A stretch of DNA of 19,631 nucleotides from an uncultured Oscillospiraceae bacterium (GTDB lineage Bacteria; Bacillota_A; Clostridia; Oscillospirales; Oscillospiraceae). How positions within the stretch are numbered: position 1 is the first letter of the stretch; each line of letters opens with the position of its first letter. Location of the stretch: contig CALWWO010000187.1 of the NCBI GenBank assembly GCA_944385265.1, forward strand, positions 1-19,631, written 5' to 3'. The position numbers were made by a program, and so were the translations under genes. Below, in pieces: positions 7,080 to 15,086 of the stretch. A model generated the notes under the pieces. It saw only the letters and a list, made by a program, of their open reading frames with translations, was not told the origin of the DNA and searched no databases.

Positions 7080-7108
7080 ATATTTTTATCCGACGGGAGG
7101 TTTTTGAC

Positions 7109-8428
7109 TTGTCATCTAAAATAAAAAATATAGAAAAGGGCAGTATAGCCTCCAAAACAATATTAAAGCCTGGGGACGAGATAATCAGCATAAACGGAAA
7201 AAAGATAGAGGACGTCCTGGATTATAAATATTATATGTACGACGCGGATGTCGCCATATTTGCCAAGACGCCGGAGGGGAAGTATAAAATAGTAAAGCTC
7301 CGAAAGCCGGCGGGAAAAGATATCGGCATAGAGTTTGAGACGTATCTCATGGACAGCGCCAGAGCGTGCTCTAACAGATGCGTGTTCTGCTTTGTCGACC
7401 AGCTCCCGTGCGGTATGCGGAAAACGCTGTATTTCAAAGATGATGACGCGCGCCTCAGTTTTTTGACCGGGAATTATATAACTCTCACCAATCTGTCGGA
7501 ACGTGAGCTCAAGCGTATAATAGATCTGCGTGTAAGCCCAATAAACATCTCTGTCCACGCGACAAATCCCGAGCTTCGCCGCCGTATGCTGCGAAACGAC
7601 CGCGGCGGGGAGATCATGGATATAATGCGCCGTTTTGCCGACGGCGGGATAGAGATGAATTGTCAGATCGTATGTTGTCCCGGATGGAACGACGGAGAGG
7701 AGCTTATGCGCTCAATGAAGGAGCTTTGCGAGCTTTATCCCGCTGTAAACAGCGTTTCGATAGTGCCTGTCGGACTTACAAAACATAGGGAACGGCTTAC
7801 AAAGCTTGAGCCGTTTGATAAAGAAAAAGCCGTAAAAACCATTGAAATGGTGACCGATTTCGGATTAAAATGTTTGCAGGAGAAGGGCTCGCGCATATTT
7901 TTCTGCGCCGACGAGTTATATTTAAAAGCAGAGCTTCCAATACCGGAGGAGGACGCATACGAGGGGTATCCTCAGCTTGAAAACGGGGTGGGCATCATAA
8001 GGCTCACTATGGAGGATTTCAGGCAGGCGATAGAGCATAAAGGCTCTGCGTCATCAAAGCCGTTTTCAGTGGCGACCGGCGTATCGGCAAAGCCGGTGCT
8101 GGAAAAGCTTTTGGGCGAAGCTAAAGAAAAATTCGATAATATAAACGGTACGGTATACGCGATAACGAACTACTTTTTCGGTGAAACAATAAACGTTGCG
8201 GGGCTCGTCACCGGGCACGATCTCATATCGCAGCTGAAGGGGAAATACCTTGGTGAAGTCCTTTATATCCCGGAGGTAATGCTGAGGAGCGGCGAGAGAG
8301 TGTTTTTAGACGATGTCACGGTCGACGACGTGAGCCGCGAACTCGATATAGATGTGATACCGGTGGGTACAAACGGCACGCGCTTTGCCGACGTCGTTTG
8401 CGGAGATGTGGAAAAGGAGGAAGTGTGA
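7109..8428 (+). CDS. DUF512 family radical-SAM-like Fe-S protein
   Basis: Function unknown. The family combines an N-terminal PDZ-like segment (here about 1–70, with K-P-G-D-E-I-I-S-I-N-G-K), a radical-SAM-like core and a C-terminal DUF512 domain. The core has C87-x3-C91-x2-C94 (CSNRCVFC), followed by the family hallmark segments F-V-D-Q-L-P, K-D-D-D-A-R-L-S-F and N-Y-I-T-L-T-N-L. Length (439 residues) is typical. I chose the TTG at 7109 because GGGAGG lies 8 nt upstream. An ATG at 7061 is in frame but lies in the terminator hairpin, and the extra 16 residues do not look like the family. Its stop overlaps the der start (TGATG), so the two are translationally coupled. A link to ribosome assembly is inferred only from the neighbour. 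Confidence 0.88.
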   Translation: MSSKIKNIEKGSIASKTILKPGDEIISINGKKIEDVLDYKYYMYDADVAIFAKTPEGKYKIVKLRKPAGKDIGIEFETYLMDSARACSNRCVFCFVDQLPCGMRKTLYFKDDDARLSFLTGNYITLTNLSERELKRIIDLRVSPINISVHATNPELRRRMLRNDRGGEIMDIMRRFADGGIEMNCQIVCCPGWNDGEELMRSMKELCELYPAVNSVSIVPVGLTKHRERLTKLEPFDKEKAVKTIEMVTDFGLKCLQEKGSRIFFCADELYLKAELPIPEEDAYEGYPQLENGVGIIRLTMEDFRQAIEHKGSASSKPFSVATGVSAKPVLEKLLGEAKEKFDNINGTVYAITNYFFGETINVAGLVTGHDLISQLKGKYLGEVLYIPEVMLRSGERVFLDDVTVDDVSRELDIDVIPVGTNGTRFADVVCGDVEKEEV

Positions 8429-9756
8429 TGGCAAGACCGCTTATTGCGATAGTGGGGAGACCGAACGTCGGTAAGTCCATGCTGTTTAACAGGCTGACCG
8501 GCAGCCGCCTGTCAATAGTTGAAGATACGCCGGGCGTAACGAGGGACAGGCTGTATGCCAGCTCCGACTGGAGCGGGCGGGAATTTGACATCGTCGATAC
8601 AGGCGGTATCGAGCCGCGAAACGACAGCGAGCTTTTGATGTTTATGCGCGATCAGGCGCAGATAGCGATAGATACGGCGACTGTTATCGTGCTTGTGACC
8701 GATATAACAACGGGTGTGACAGCCGCCGATCAGGATGTCGCCAATATGCTTTTAAAATCAGGCAAGCCGATAGTGCTTGCCGTCAATAAAATGGACTCTA
8801 CAGGACCTGTAAATCCCGATATATACGAATTTTATTCGCTTGGCGTCGGCGATCCGATAGCTGTTTCGGCAGTCCATGGTCACGGTACAGGCGATCTGCT
8901 CGACGCATGCCTTGAGTATTTTCCGCCGGAATCGGACGAGGATGAGGAGGACAATACGATAAAGGTCGCTATCATCGGAAAGCCGAACGCGGGCAAATCG
9001 TCTCTGGTAAATAAAATACTCGGTGAAAAGCGCGTTATCGTCAGCGATATTGCCGGCACGACGCGCGATGCGGTGGACACTTATTATGAAAACGATACCG
9101 GCAAATATATGTTTATAGATACTGCCGGTATACGTAAAAAGTCGAAGATCGACGATAAGATCGAAAAATACAGCGTCCTGCGGGCGCAGACGGCAATCCA
9201 CAGGGCAGACGTGTGCCTTATTATGCTCGATGCGCGCGACGGCGTGACGGAGCAGGACACAAAGGTGGCAGGGCTTGCCCATGAGGCGGGGAAGGCCAGC
9301 ATCATCCTTGTAAACAAATGGGATCTGATCGAGAAAGAGACCATGACGATGGAGCGTATGCGCGAAAATATCCGCCGAGACCTTTCGTTCATGTCATACG
9401 CACCGATACTGTTTATTTCAGCTCTTACGGGACAGCGTGTAGCCAAAATCTTTGAGCTTATAAATTACGTAAACGATCAGAGCTCCATGCGTATCACTAC
9501 GGGTATGCTCAATAATGTGCTTCAGGACGCCACGGCGAGAGTGCAGCCGCCCACGGATAAGGGGCGCAGGTTGAAAATATACTACGTGACGCAGACTGGC
9601 GTCCGTCCGCCCACTTTTGTCTTTTTCTGCAATGATGCGCGGCTTTTCCACTTCTCATATCAGAGGTATTTGGAAAATCAGATACGCGGAGTGTTCGGAC
9701 TGGAGGGTACGCCGGTCAATATAGTGATAAGGCAGAAAGGCGATAAGGAAGATTGA
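8428..9756 (+). CDS. der: Ribosome-associated GTPase Der (EngA)
   Basis: Essential double-domain GTPase needed for 50S subunit assembly. The 442 residues show G domain 1 with GRPNVGKS (10–17), DTPGVTRD (33–40), DTGG (57–60) and NKMD (120–123). G domain 2 has GKPNAGKS (184–191), TTRD (211–214), DTAGIRKKSK (231–240) and NKWDL (296–300). A KH-like C-terminal domain runs from about 350. All motifs are intact and the length is standard. The ATG at 8428 overlaps the DUF512 stop by 1 nt and has AAGGAGG 7 nt upstream; an upstream in-frame ATG at 8398 lies inside DUF512. Neighbours mrnC and rqcH also act on ribosomes, so the cluster is functionally coherent. Confidence 0.97.
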   Translation: MARPLIAIVGRPNVGKSMLFNRLTGSRLSIVEDTPGVTRDRLYASSDWSGREFDIVDTGGIEPRNDSELLMFMRDQAQIAIDTATVIVLVTDITTGVTAADQDVANMLLKSGKPIVLAVNKMDSTGPVNPDIYEFYSLGVGDPIAVSAVHGHGTGDLLDACLEYFPPESDEDEEDNTIKVAIIGKPNAGKSSLVNKILGEKRVIVSDIAGTTRDAVDTYYENDTGKYMFIDTAGIRKKSKIDDKIEKYSVLRAQTAIHRADVCLIMLDARDGVTEQDTKVAGLAHEAGKASIILVNKWDLIEKETMTMERMRENIRRDLSFMSYAPILFISALTGQRVAKIFELINYVNDQSSMRITTGMLNNVLQDATARVQPPTDKGRRLKIYYVTQTGVRPPTFVFFCNDARLFHFSYQRYLENQIRGVFGLEGTPVNIVIRQKGDKED

Positions 9757-9771
9757 GTGACGGAGAGCAAA

Positions 9772-10173
9772 ATGACAGATTATTTCAACGATCCGATGTC
9801 CGAAGAGGAAATATTAAAAATAAGCAGTCTCGGTCTTGCCCATGTGGGCGACGCGGTGTATGAGCTGCTTGTCAGATCGAGAATGTGCCGCCTTGGAAAA
9901 GCGACGTCAAGGGGGCTTCATAAAGCGACGGTGTCGTATGTCTCGGCGTCGGCTCAGGCAGAAGCTGTGAAAAAAATAATTCCATATCTTGATGAAAGCG
10001 AGCTCGATGCGTATAAACGCGGGAGAAACGCAAAGGTGCACTCTGTCCCGCACAGCGCAACGTACGAGGAATATCATATGGCTACCGGGCTTGAGACTCT
10101 GTTCGGATATCTGTACCTTAACGGACGGCTTGACAGGATAAACGAGCTTTTCGGCATTATTGTGGAGGGATAG
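9772..10173 (+). CDS. mrnC: Mini-ribonuclease III
   Basis: Dimeric RNase III-type catalytic domain without a dsRNA-binding domain; in Bacillus it matures the ends of 23S rRNA. The 133 residues show HVGDAVYELLVR (24–35) with catalytic Asp27, R-G-R-N-A-K, and an ATGLETLFGYLYL segment supplying the second acidic metal ligand. Length matches the family. I prefer the ATG at 9772 (GGAG 6 nt upstream); the GTG at 9757, directly after the der stop, is in frame and would add five residues. It sits between der and rqcH with only 2 bp before the latter, so it is clearly in one operon. Confidence 0.93.
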   Translation: MTDYFNDPMSEEEILKISSLGLAHVGDAVYELLVRSRMCRLGKATSRGLHKATVSYVSASAQAEAVKKIIPYLDESELDAYKRGRNAKVHSVPHSATYEEYHMATGLETLFGYLYLNGRLDRINELFGIIVEG

Positions 10174-10175
10174 CT

Positions 10176-11936
10176 ATGCCGCTTGACGCGATATGTCTTT
10201 CAGCGCTCAAAGATGAGCTTGCAGAAAAGGTATGCGGAATGAAAATAGATAAGGTGCAGCAGCCGGAAAGGGATATGATCCTGCTGTCACTGCGCGGGCA
10301 GAGAGGAAACGCAAAGCTTCTTGTCTGCGCGGGGAGCGGAAACGCACGTATACATCTCACAAACGAGCGCTACGATAATCCGGCGGCGGCGCCGATGTTC
10401 TGCATGTTTTTGCGGAAGCATCTCACAGGCGCCGTAATAGCGGCGATCACGCAGCCACCAATGGAACGTATCATTGATATCGAGCTTGACGCGTTCGACG
10501 CGATGGGTATGCCCATGAAAAAGCATGTTATAGTAGAGCTCATGGGGCAGATGTCAAATTTTATAGTTGTAGACGAGAAAGGCTTGATAGCCGATTGCCT
10601 TAGAAGAGTCGGCAGCGCTCTTGACGAGAAAAGAAGCGTGCTTCCCGGGATGTATTACAGGTTTCCGCCGGCAATCGGCAAAAAGATCATAACCGACCTG
10701 ACGGATGAGGAGATTTCAAAATTGATTGCAGGAGCGCCGGAAAATATCAAGCTTGACAAGCTGCTGCTGGATACTTTTGCCGGATTTTCACCGCTTATAT
10801 GCCGCGAAATTTCATACAGAGCGTATGATACGGCGGATATAAGGGCGGGAGAATGCGCGGATAAGGATAACGGCGCCGCTGCTGTCCGCGAGTGCATATA
10901 CTTTCGAGACTTGATTTTAGATAAAAGATTCGAGCCGTATATAATAAACGACGAAAACGGAAAGCCGTACGATTTTTCGTTTATGCGCATAGACCAGTAT
11001 TCAGGTATTTTTACCGTTGAGAAAGCGGACAGCTTTTCTCAGATGCTCGATGCGTATTATACAAGACGCGACAAAGCTGCCAGGATAAAGCAGAAGTCAA
11101 AGGAGCTTATAAAAACCGTAAGGAATGCTCTTACGAGGACGACACGTAAGCTGGAAAACAGGCGGCGCGAGCTTGCCAACGCGGAAAACCGCGAGGAGCT
11201 GCGGCGCAACGGCGATATCATCATGGCGAACATATATAACATAAAGCGGGGTATGAGAAGCTTTTCCGCCTTGGATTTTTACGGAGAAGAGGGCGCAATG
11301 AAGGAGATCCGGCTTGACCCGCAAAAAAATGCCCAGCAAAACGCTGCAAAATATTATAAGGATTATGCGAAAGCTAAAAACGCTGAGAAATATCTGACCG
11401 AGCTGATCACCGACGGTGAAAAGGAGCGGCAGTATCTAGGCAGCGTGCTTGAGGCGCTCGAGATGGCTGAAAACGAGCATGACCTTGCCGAGATCAGGCA
11501 GGAGCTTGCTGACGGCGGATATGTGAAAAAACAGCGGAGCACTAAAAAAGAACGGCGTGTAGAGCAGCGACCGATGCAGTTTATCTCGAGCTCCGGCATG
11601 GAGATACTTGTCGGTAAAAACAACGTGCAGAACGATTTTTTGACGACAAAAACGGCGTCAAAGCGCGATATGTGGCTGCACGCGAAGCAGATACACGGCT
11701 CGCATGTAATCATCCGTTCAGACGGGACAGAGCCGGATGAGCAGACGATAGAAGAGGCGGCGGCGCTTGCCGCGTACTATTCACAGGGGCGTGAAAGCGG
11801 GAAGGTGCCTGTAGACTACACGTATGTCAAATTTGTAAAGAAACCATCGGGGGCAAAGCCCGGTATGGTGATCTATACGGATTATAAAACCGTGACAGTG
11901 CGGTCGGAAATCGGCAAAATAAAAAGGATAAAGTGA
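10176..11936 (+). CDS. rqcH: Ribosome quality-control protein RqcH (NFACT / former fibronectin-binding family)
   Basis: Binds stalled 50S–peptidyl-tRNA complexes and recruits tRNA(Ala) to add C-terminal alanine tails that mark nascent chains for degradation. The 586-residue protein has an NFACT-N domain (from residue 1), a helix-hairpin region, a long charged coiled coil (about 290–450) and the NFACT-R domain from about 468. NFACT-R has GKNNVQNDFLTTK, DMWLHAK and HGSHVIIR, and ends with a V-Y-T-D-Y-K-type segment. In the N domain the D-R motif described for Bacillus RqcH appears to be E-R (M-E-R-I-I-D), a conservative change. The ATG follows GGAGGGAT at good spacing, 2 bp after mrnC. The older name, fibronectin-binding protein, should be avoided. 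Confidence 0.93.
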   Translation: MPLDAICLSALKDELAEKVCGMKIDKVQQPERDMILLSLRGQRGNAKLLVCAGSGNARIHLTNERYDNPAAAPMFCMFLRKHLTGAVIAAITQPPMERIIDIELDAFDAMGMPMKKHVIVELMGQMSNFIVVDEKGLIADCLRRVGSALDEKRSVLPGMYYRFPPAIGKKIITDLTDEEISKLIAGAPENIKLDKLLLDTFAGFSPLICREISYRAYDTADIRAGECADKDNGAAAVRECIYFRDLILDKRFEPYIINDENGKPYDFSFMRIDQYSGIFTVEKADSFSQMLDAYYTRRDKAARIKQKSKELIKTVRNALTRTTRKLENRRRELANAENREELRRNGDIIMANIYNIKRGMRSFSALDFYGEEGAMKEIRLDPQKNAQQNAAKYYKDYAKAKNAEKYLTELITDGEKERQYLGSVLEALEMAENEHDLAEIRQELADGGYVKKQRSTKKERRVEQRPMQFISSSGMEILVGKNNVQNDFLTTKTASKRDMWLHAKQIHGSHVIIRSDGTEPDEQTIEEAAALAAYYSQGRESGKVPVDYTYVKFVKKPSGAKPGMVIYTDYKTVTVRSEIGKIKRIK

Positions 11937-11966
11937 TTTTGATATATATCTGAAAGGAGAAATAAA

Positions 11967-12761
11967 ATGGAGTTTTTTACACTTTCAAACGGCGTAAAAA
12001 TACCAGTCACAGGATCGGGTACAAACAGCTTTGCAAAGACCGACGGCGTATTCAACGGAAGCACAAGAGAAGTCCTTTCCGCAATCGAGGCGGGGTACAG
12101 ATTTTTCGATACGGCTGAAAGTTATTGAAACGAGGAGGCTGTGGGAGACGGTATAATCGAGAGCGGCGTCGGCAGGGAGAATATCTTTATAGCGACAAAG
12201 ATGGCGACGCGGGACCGTTCTCCCCTTGGCAGAAGAGAAGCCGAAGCGGCGATAGAAAGAAGCCTGACTAAGCTTAAAACAGATTATATCGACCTATATC
12301 TTATCCACTTCCCGTGGGGCAATGAAAATGAGGAGCTTGAGGTATGGCAGACGTTTGAGGAGTTTTACAATAAGGGCGTTTTGAAAGCGATAGGCGTATG
12401 CAATCACAAACCTGAGGAGCTTGATTTTCTGCTGAAGAACTGCTTGGTAAAGCCGATGGTGAACCAGATAAAATGCAATCCCGATGAGTGGAATAAAGAG
12501 ACCGTTGAATTTTCACAAAAAAACGGCGTGCTTCCGATGGCGTGGGCGCCGCTGAAATTCTCAGAGGATTTCAGACCTAAACTTGAAGATATCGGACTGA
12601 AATACGGCAAAACATGGGCGCAGACGATATTGCGGTATCATTTCCAGTGCGGAGTCATTACGATACCGAAGTCTCACTCGCTTGAGCATCAGAAAATGAA
12701 TCTCGACATATTTGATTTCGCGCTTACAGATGAGGAAATGGATATTATAGCAAGACTATAA
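11967..12761 (+). pseudogene. Aldo/keto reductase interrupted by an in-frame TGA at codon 54
   Basis: NAD(P)H-dependent aldo/keto reductase, otherwise complete at 264 codons. From the ATG (AAAGGAG upstream) it reads L-S-N-G-V-K-I-P through F-F-D-T-A-E-S-Y, then TGA at 12126–12128, then N-E-E-A-V-G-D-G and on to the natural TAA. The catalytic tetrad is present across the break: D48, Y53, K78, H114, plus the C-terminal cofactor motif I-P-K-S-H near residue 230. The TGA replaces the residue that follows the catalytic Tyr, usually Gly, Lys or Gln in homologues, so a single GGA-to-TGA change would explain it. There is no other lesion and the codon use looks normal. A GTG restart (12141) with GAGGAG upstream exists but would lack D48 and Y53. 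It could be a young pseudogene, a sequencing error, or recoding. It is 30 bp after rqcH. Confidence 0.8.
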
Positions 12762-12762
12762 A

Positions 12763-12794
12763 AAACCAGCCGCCTGAACAAAGGCGGCTGGTTT
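12763..12794 (+). terminator. Terminator after the aldo/keto reductase and end of the rqcH operon
   Basis: A perfect 12-bp stem, AAACCAGCCGCC with GGCGGCTGGTTT, around an 8-nt loop starts 1 bp after the stop codon. The 3' arm ends in TTT, but the T-run is short (followed by GATG). On the minus strand the stem also ends in T, so it may work in both directions. Confidence 0.8.
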
Positions 12795-12836
12795 GATGTG
12801 CGGATAAACACCGTATAACCCATACTGATGATACAT

Positions 12837-12848
12837 GCCTGCGCAGGC
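12837..12848. repeat. 12-bp perfect palindrome upstream of the EEP-family gene
   Basis: GCCTGCGCAGGC is self-complementary. It lies in the short gap before the membrane-anchored phosphatase-like gene, about 30 bp before its start and downstream of a weak possible -10 (TATAAC at 12814–12819). It could be an operator or a chance palindrome. Confidence 0.3.
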
Positions 12849-12880
12849 TTGACGCGCGTATGAACGGAGAGATTGTGGAT

Positions 12881-13945
12881 ATGAAAAAATTTTTGAAGAT
12901 ATTTGCCGTACTGCTTGTAATCATCATCGCCGCCGCTGCGCTGCTCGTAATTTTCCTTTCTGTCACGGAGTACAGACCGGCGGATACTGAGACAGCTCAA
13001 AGCAGCCCTGCCGAATCATCGGAAAATATCGAGGCTTCCGACGATATCACGATTTTGAGCTGGAATACCGGCTTCGGCGGACTGGGAAAAGAATCGGATT
13101 TCTTTATGGACGGTGGAGAGATGGTATATCCTCCAAGCCAGGAGATCGTGGAAAAAAACGTGGACGGGATAAGCGATTTCCTGGAAAATTTCGAGGCAGA
13201 TATATATATTTTGCAAGAGGTGGATTACAGCTCCGACAGGACGGAAAGGATGGATCAAATATCAATATACTCCGGCATAAAAAACTTCGGATACTCGTAT
13301 GCCAGAAACTATATGTGCGAGTTCGTGCCGTTTCCGATACCGCCGCTGGGGAAGATGGACAGCGGTATAATGACCATGTCGGAATACGCTATGGACGCCG
13401 GTGTCAGAATAAGCCTGCCATGCCCGTTTTCATGGCCCGTAAGCACGGCTAATCTCAAACGCTGCCTGCTTGTAAACAGATTTACCCTTGAGGGCAGCGA
13501 TAAAGAGCTTGTTGTGGTAAATTTACATCTTGAAGCTTACGACAACGGAGAAGGGAAGGCTGCACAGACGGAAGCTCTGATGGAAGTCTTGACTGAAGAG
13601 TATGAAAAGGGCAACTATGTAATAGCCGGCGGCGATTTCAATCAGACCTTTTCCGGCGCGCTCGATAGTTTCCCGATATTGGACGATACATATTGGCAAC
13701 CCGGCACGCTTGAAGATTCTGCGCTGCCGGACGGGTGGGCTTTTGCCTACGATGCGTCAAATCCGACGTGCCGGCTGCTTAATAAGCCATACAGCGGGGA
13801 GGATGGATCGGCTCAATATTACGTGATAGACGGCTTCATACTGTCGCCTAATATTGAGCTGAACGAAATAGAAACCATTGATCTCGGCTTTGAATATGCC
13901 GACCACAACCCTGTAAAGCTTGAATTTAAATTAATAAAAGAATAG
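12881..13945 (+). CDS. Membrane-anchored endonuclease/exonuclease/phosphatase-family protein
   Basis: Mg2+-dependent phosphodiesterase-fold enzyme, substrate unknown (DNA, phospholipid or inositol phosphate are all used in the family). The 354 residues open with a Lys start and one strong hydrophobic helix (about 5–28), then a Ser/Glu-rich linker. The catalytic domain should therefore face outside. I see N62 (L-S-W-N-T), E113 (L-Q-E-V-D), H216 (N-L-H-L-E), D252 and N254 (G-G-D-F-N) and D341/H342 (A-D-H-N-P), the full set expected for catalysis. The start is uncertain: ATG at 12881 or GTG at 12875 share a GGAG at 12866–12869. It is a single gene converging on the minus-strand gene to its right. 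Confidence 0.85.
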   Translation: MKKFLKIFAVLLVIIIAAAALLVIFLSVTEYRPADTETAQSSPAESSENIEASDDITILSWNTGFGGLGKESDFFMDGGEMVYPPSQEIVEKNVDGISDFLENFEADIYILQEVDYSSDRTERMDQISIYSGIKNFGYSYARNYMCEFVPFPIPPLGKMDSGIMTMSEYAMDAGVRISLPCPFSWPVSTANLKRCLLVNRFTLEGSDKELVVVNLHLEAYDNGEGKAAQTEALMEVLTEEYEKGNYVIAGGDFNQTFSGALDSFPILDDTYWQPGTLEDSALPDGWAFAYDASNPTCRLLNKPYSGEDGSAQYYVIDGFILSPNIELNEIETIDLGFEYADHNPVKLEFKLIKE

Positions 13946-13967
13946 GAGGCTTTAAGCCTCCTATTCT
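13939..13967. terminator. Bidirectional terminator shared by convergent genes
   Basis: A perfect 12-bp stem (AGAATAGGAGGC with GCCTCCTATTCT) around TTTAA. It contains the TAG stop of the plus-strand gene (13943–13945) and touches the TGA stop of the minus-strand gene (13967–13969). A T-rich run follows on the minus strand (TTTTATTAATTT), so termination should be stronger leftward. Confidence 0.85.
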
Positions 13968-14962
13968 CAATCTATAACCTCTTTCAGCTTCTGTTTGTAA
14001 ACTCTTCTGTTGTCGCCAGTGTAGCCTATCATCATGTCAGGAAGTCGTTCCTTCAATGCATTTACTACCGCGAGTATTGCATTTTCGTGGCTTTGATTTG
14101 GCGAAGCGCTGAATATGAAATAGGATTTTTTATGCTTACATGCCAGCGTCAAACCTGAGCCGACGGAAAATCCGTTTATTTTACGCACCTGCTTAAAACA
14201 CCATAAAATATCGGATAGCCTGATTACATACCCGTCGTTTGCGACGAGATAGCTGGGAGTTAAAACGATTTTCGAGCTGCCGTCCTCTAGTGTTAAAGTG
14301 TCAGGAGAACGCATTTCCCGAGCTACGCGGTCAAGCTCGCCGGAAGCTTCAAGCTTACGTATCGCGTTTTTCTTTTTAGCGCGCCGAATGAGCGCTGCCA
14401 AGATCATAATAACTGCAATAATAGTGAATATGAAAGCGCAAAAAAGAGCGACTTCAAACCATGTGTTAGTGTAGGTCCTGTTGATATCAAGCAGATAATA
14501 TCCGAAATAATCATGGAAATCTGAAACGCCTGCCAGCTCGAAATCCTCTATCGCAAAACCAACAAGCTCTTCCGGGATATCGGCAGCCAAACCTGTAACA
14601 GTTGCGGTGACAGTGCCGGTAGCGTCGTTATAAACATCAAGCAGTTCGCCGGTGAGATCAATGGGGGAAGTGCATATCAAGCCGAGATATCCCTCGTTGT
14701 CCAGTATATAGTAATAACCGGTAGTATCAGAGGTAGCAGCAAGCTCAATATCAGCTACAGTGATTTTGCAGTAATCGCCTCTTTGCGTGTCCAGCGTCAT
14801 AATCTCAGGCTCCGGATCAGGAACGCCGGCAAGAGCAAAAACACATACGATCGAAACCAGCATTATAGCTATTACTATGACAAGCTTAAGGTTTACGACC
14901 TTATCTTTTTTCTGCGCGAAGAAATCGGTTACTATATTTTTTGAATAGTTTTCAAATTCCAT
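13967..14962 (-). CDS. Unassigned two-TM membrane protein
   Basis: I cannot name a family. The 331 residues have a short cytoplasmic N-terminus, TM helix 1 (about 24–46), an extracytoplasmic beta-rich domain (about 50–165), TM helix 2 (about 170–192) and a basic stop-transfer (R-R-A-K-K-K). The cytoplasmic domain (about 195–331) has alternating strands such as K-I-V-L-T-P-S-Y-L-V and D-I-L-W-C-F-K-Q-V, ending in a helix (A-I-L-A-V-V-N-A-L-K). It resembles the PH-like domains on other small bacterial membrane proteins, but that is only my impression. I chose the ATG at 14962 (AGGG upstream) because the in-frame upstream sequence carries the promoter. It has a good promoter and its own terminator, so it is monocistronic. 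Confidence 0.75.
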   Translation of the reverse strand: MEFENYSKNIVTDFFAQKKDKVVNLKLVIVIAIMLVSIVCVFALAGVPDPEPEIMTLDTQRGDYCKITVADIELAATSDTTGYYYILDNEGYLGLICTSPIDLTGELLDVYNDATGTVTATVTGLAADIPEELVGFAIEDFELAGVSDFHDYFGYYLLDINRTYTNTWFEVALFCAFIFTIIAVIMILAALIRRAKKKNAIRKLEASGELDRVAREMRSPDTLTLEDGSSKIVLTPSYLVANDGYVIRLSDILWCFKQVRKINGFSVGSGLTLACKHKKSYFIFSASPNQSHENAILAVVNALKERLPDMMIGYTGDNRRVYKQKLKEVID

Positions 14963-14986
14963 CACATTTCCCTGCCTTTCGTTTTC

Positions 14987-15015
14987 AGTATAATATATGT
15001 TTATAAAGCTTGCAA
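14987..15015 (-). promoter_or_regulatory. Promoter for the two-TM protein gene
   Basis: On the minus strand, TTGCAA (15010–15015), a 17-bp spacer and TATACT (14987–14992). The -10 box lies about 25 bp upstream of the chosen ATG, giving a short leader. Confidence 0.65.
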
Positions 15016-15050
15016 CACATATTTGGGTAGTAATTAACATTTATTTGCTC

Positions 15051-15056
15051 TATAAT
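15051..15056 (+). promoter_or_regulatory. Possible -10 box for DUF4186–cca
   Basis: A perfect TATAAT lies 30 bp before the DUF4186 start. No good -35 is seen at 16–18 bp (TAGTAA at 15028–15033). It is divergent from the promoter of the two-TM protein gene. Confidence 0.45.
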
Positions 15057-15086
15057 AAAAGCAGTATAAGAAACGGAGGCAGTATC

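Noticed and set aside
7061..7108. Upstream ATG as start of the DUF512 gene
   Set aside because: It lies inside the terminator hairpin and lacks a ribosome binding site, while TTG 7109 has GGGAGG at 8 nt.
12126..12128. Genome-wide recoding of TGA (to Trp or Gly) as the explanation for the interrupted reductase
   Set aside because: TGA ends several intact genes at their expected family length (DUF512, der, rqcH, DUF4186, the dehydrogenase), so it acts as a stop here.
12126..12170. Selenocysteine insertion at the reductase TGA
   Set aside because: Homologues do not typically have Cys at this position and no stable SECIS-like hairpin is seen within about 40 nt downstream. Not excluded, but unsupported.
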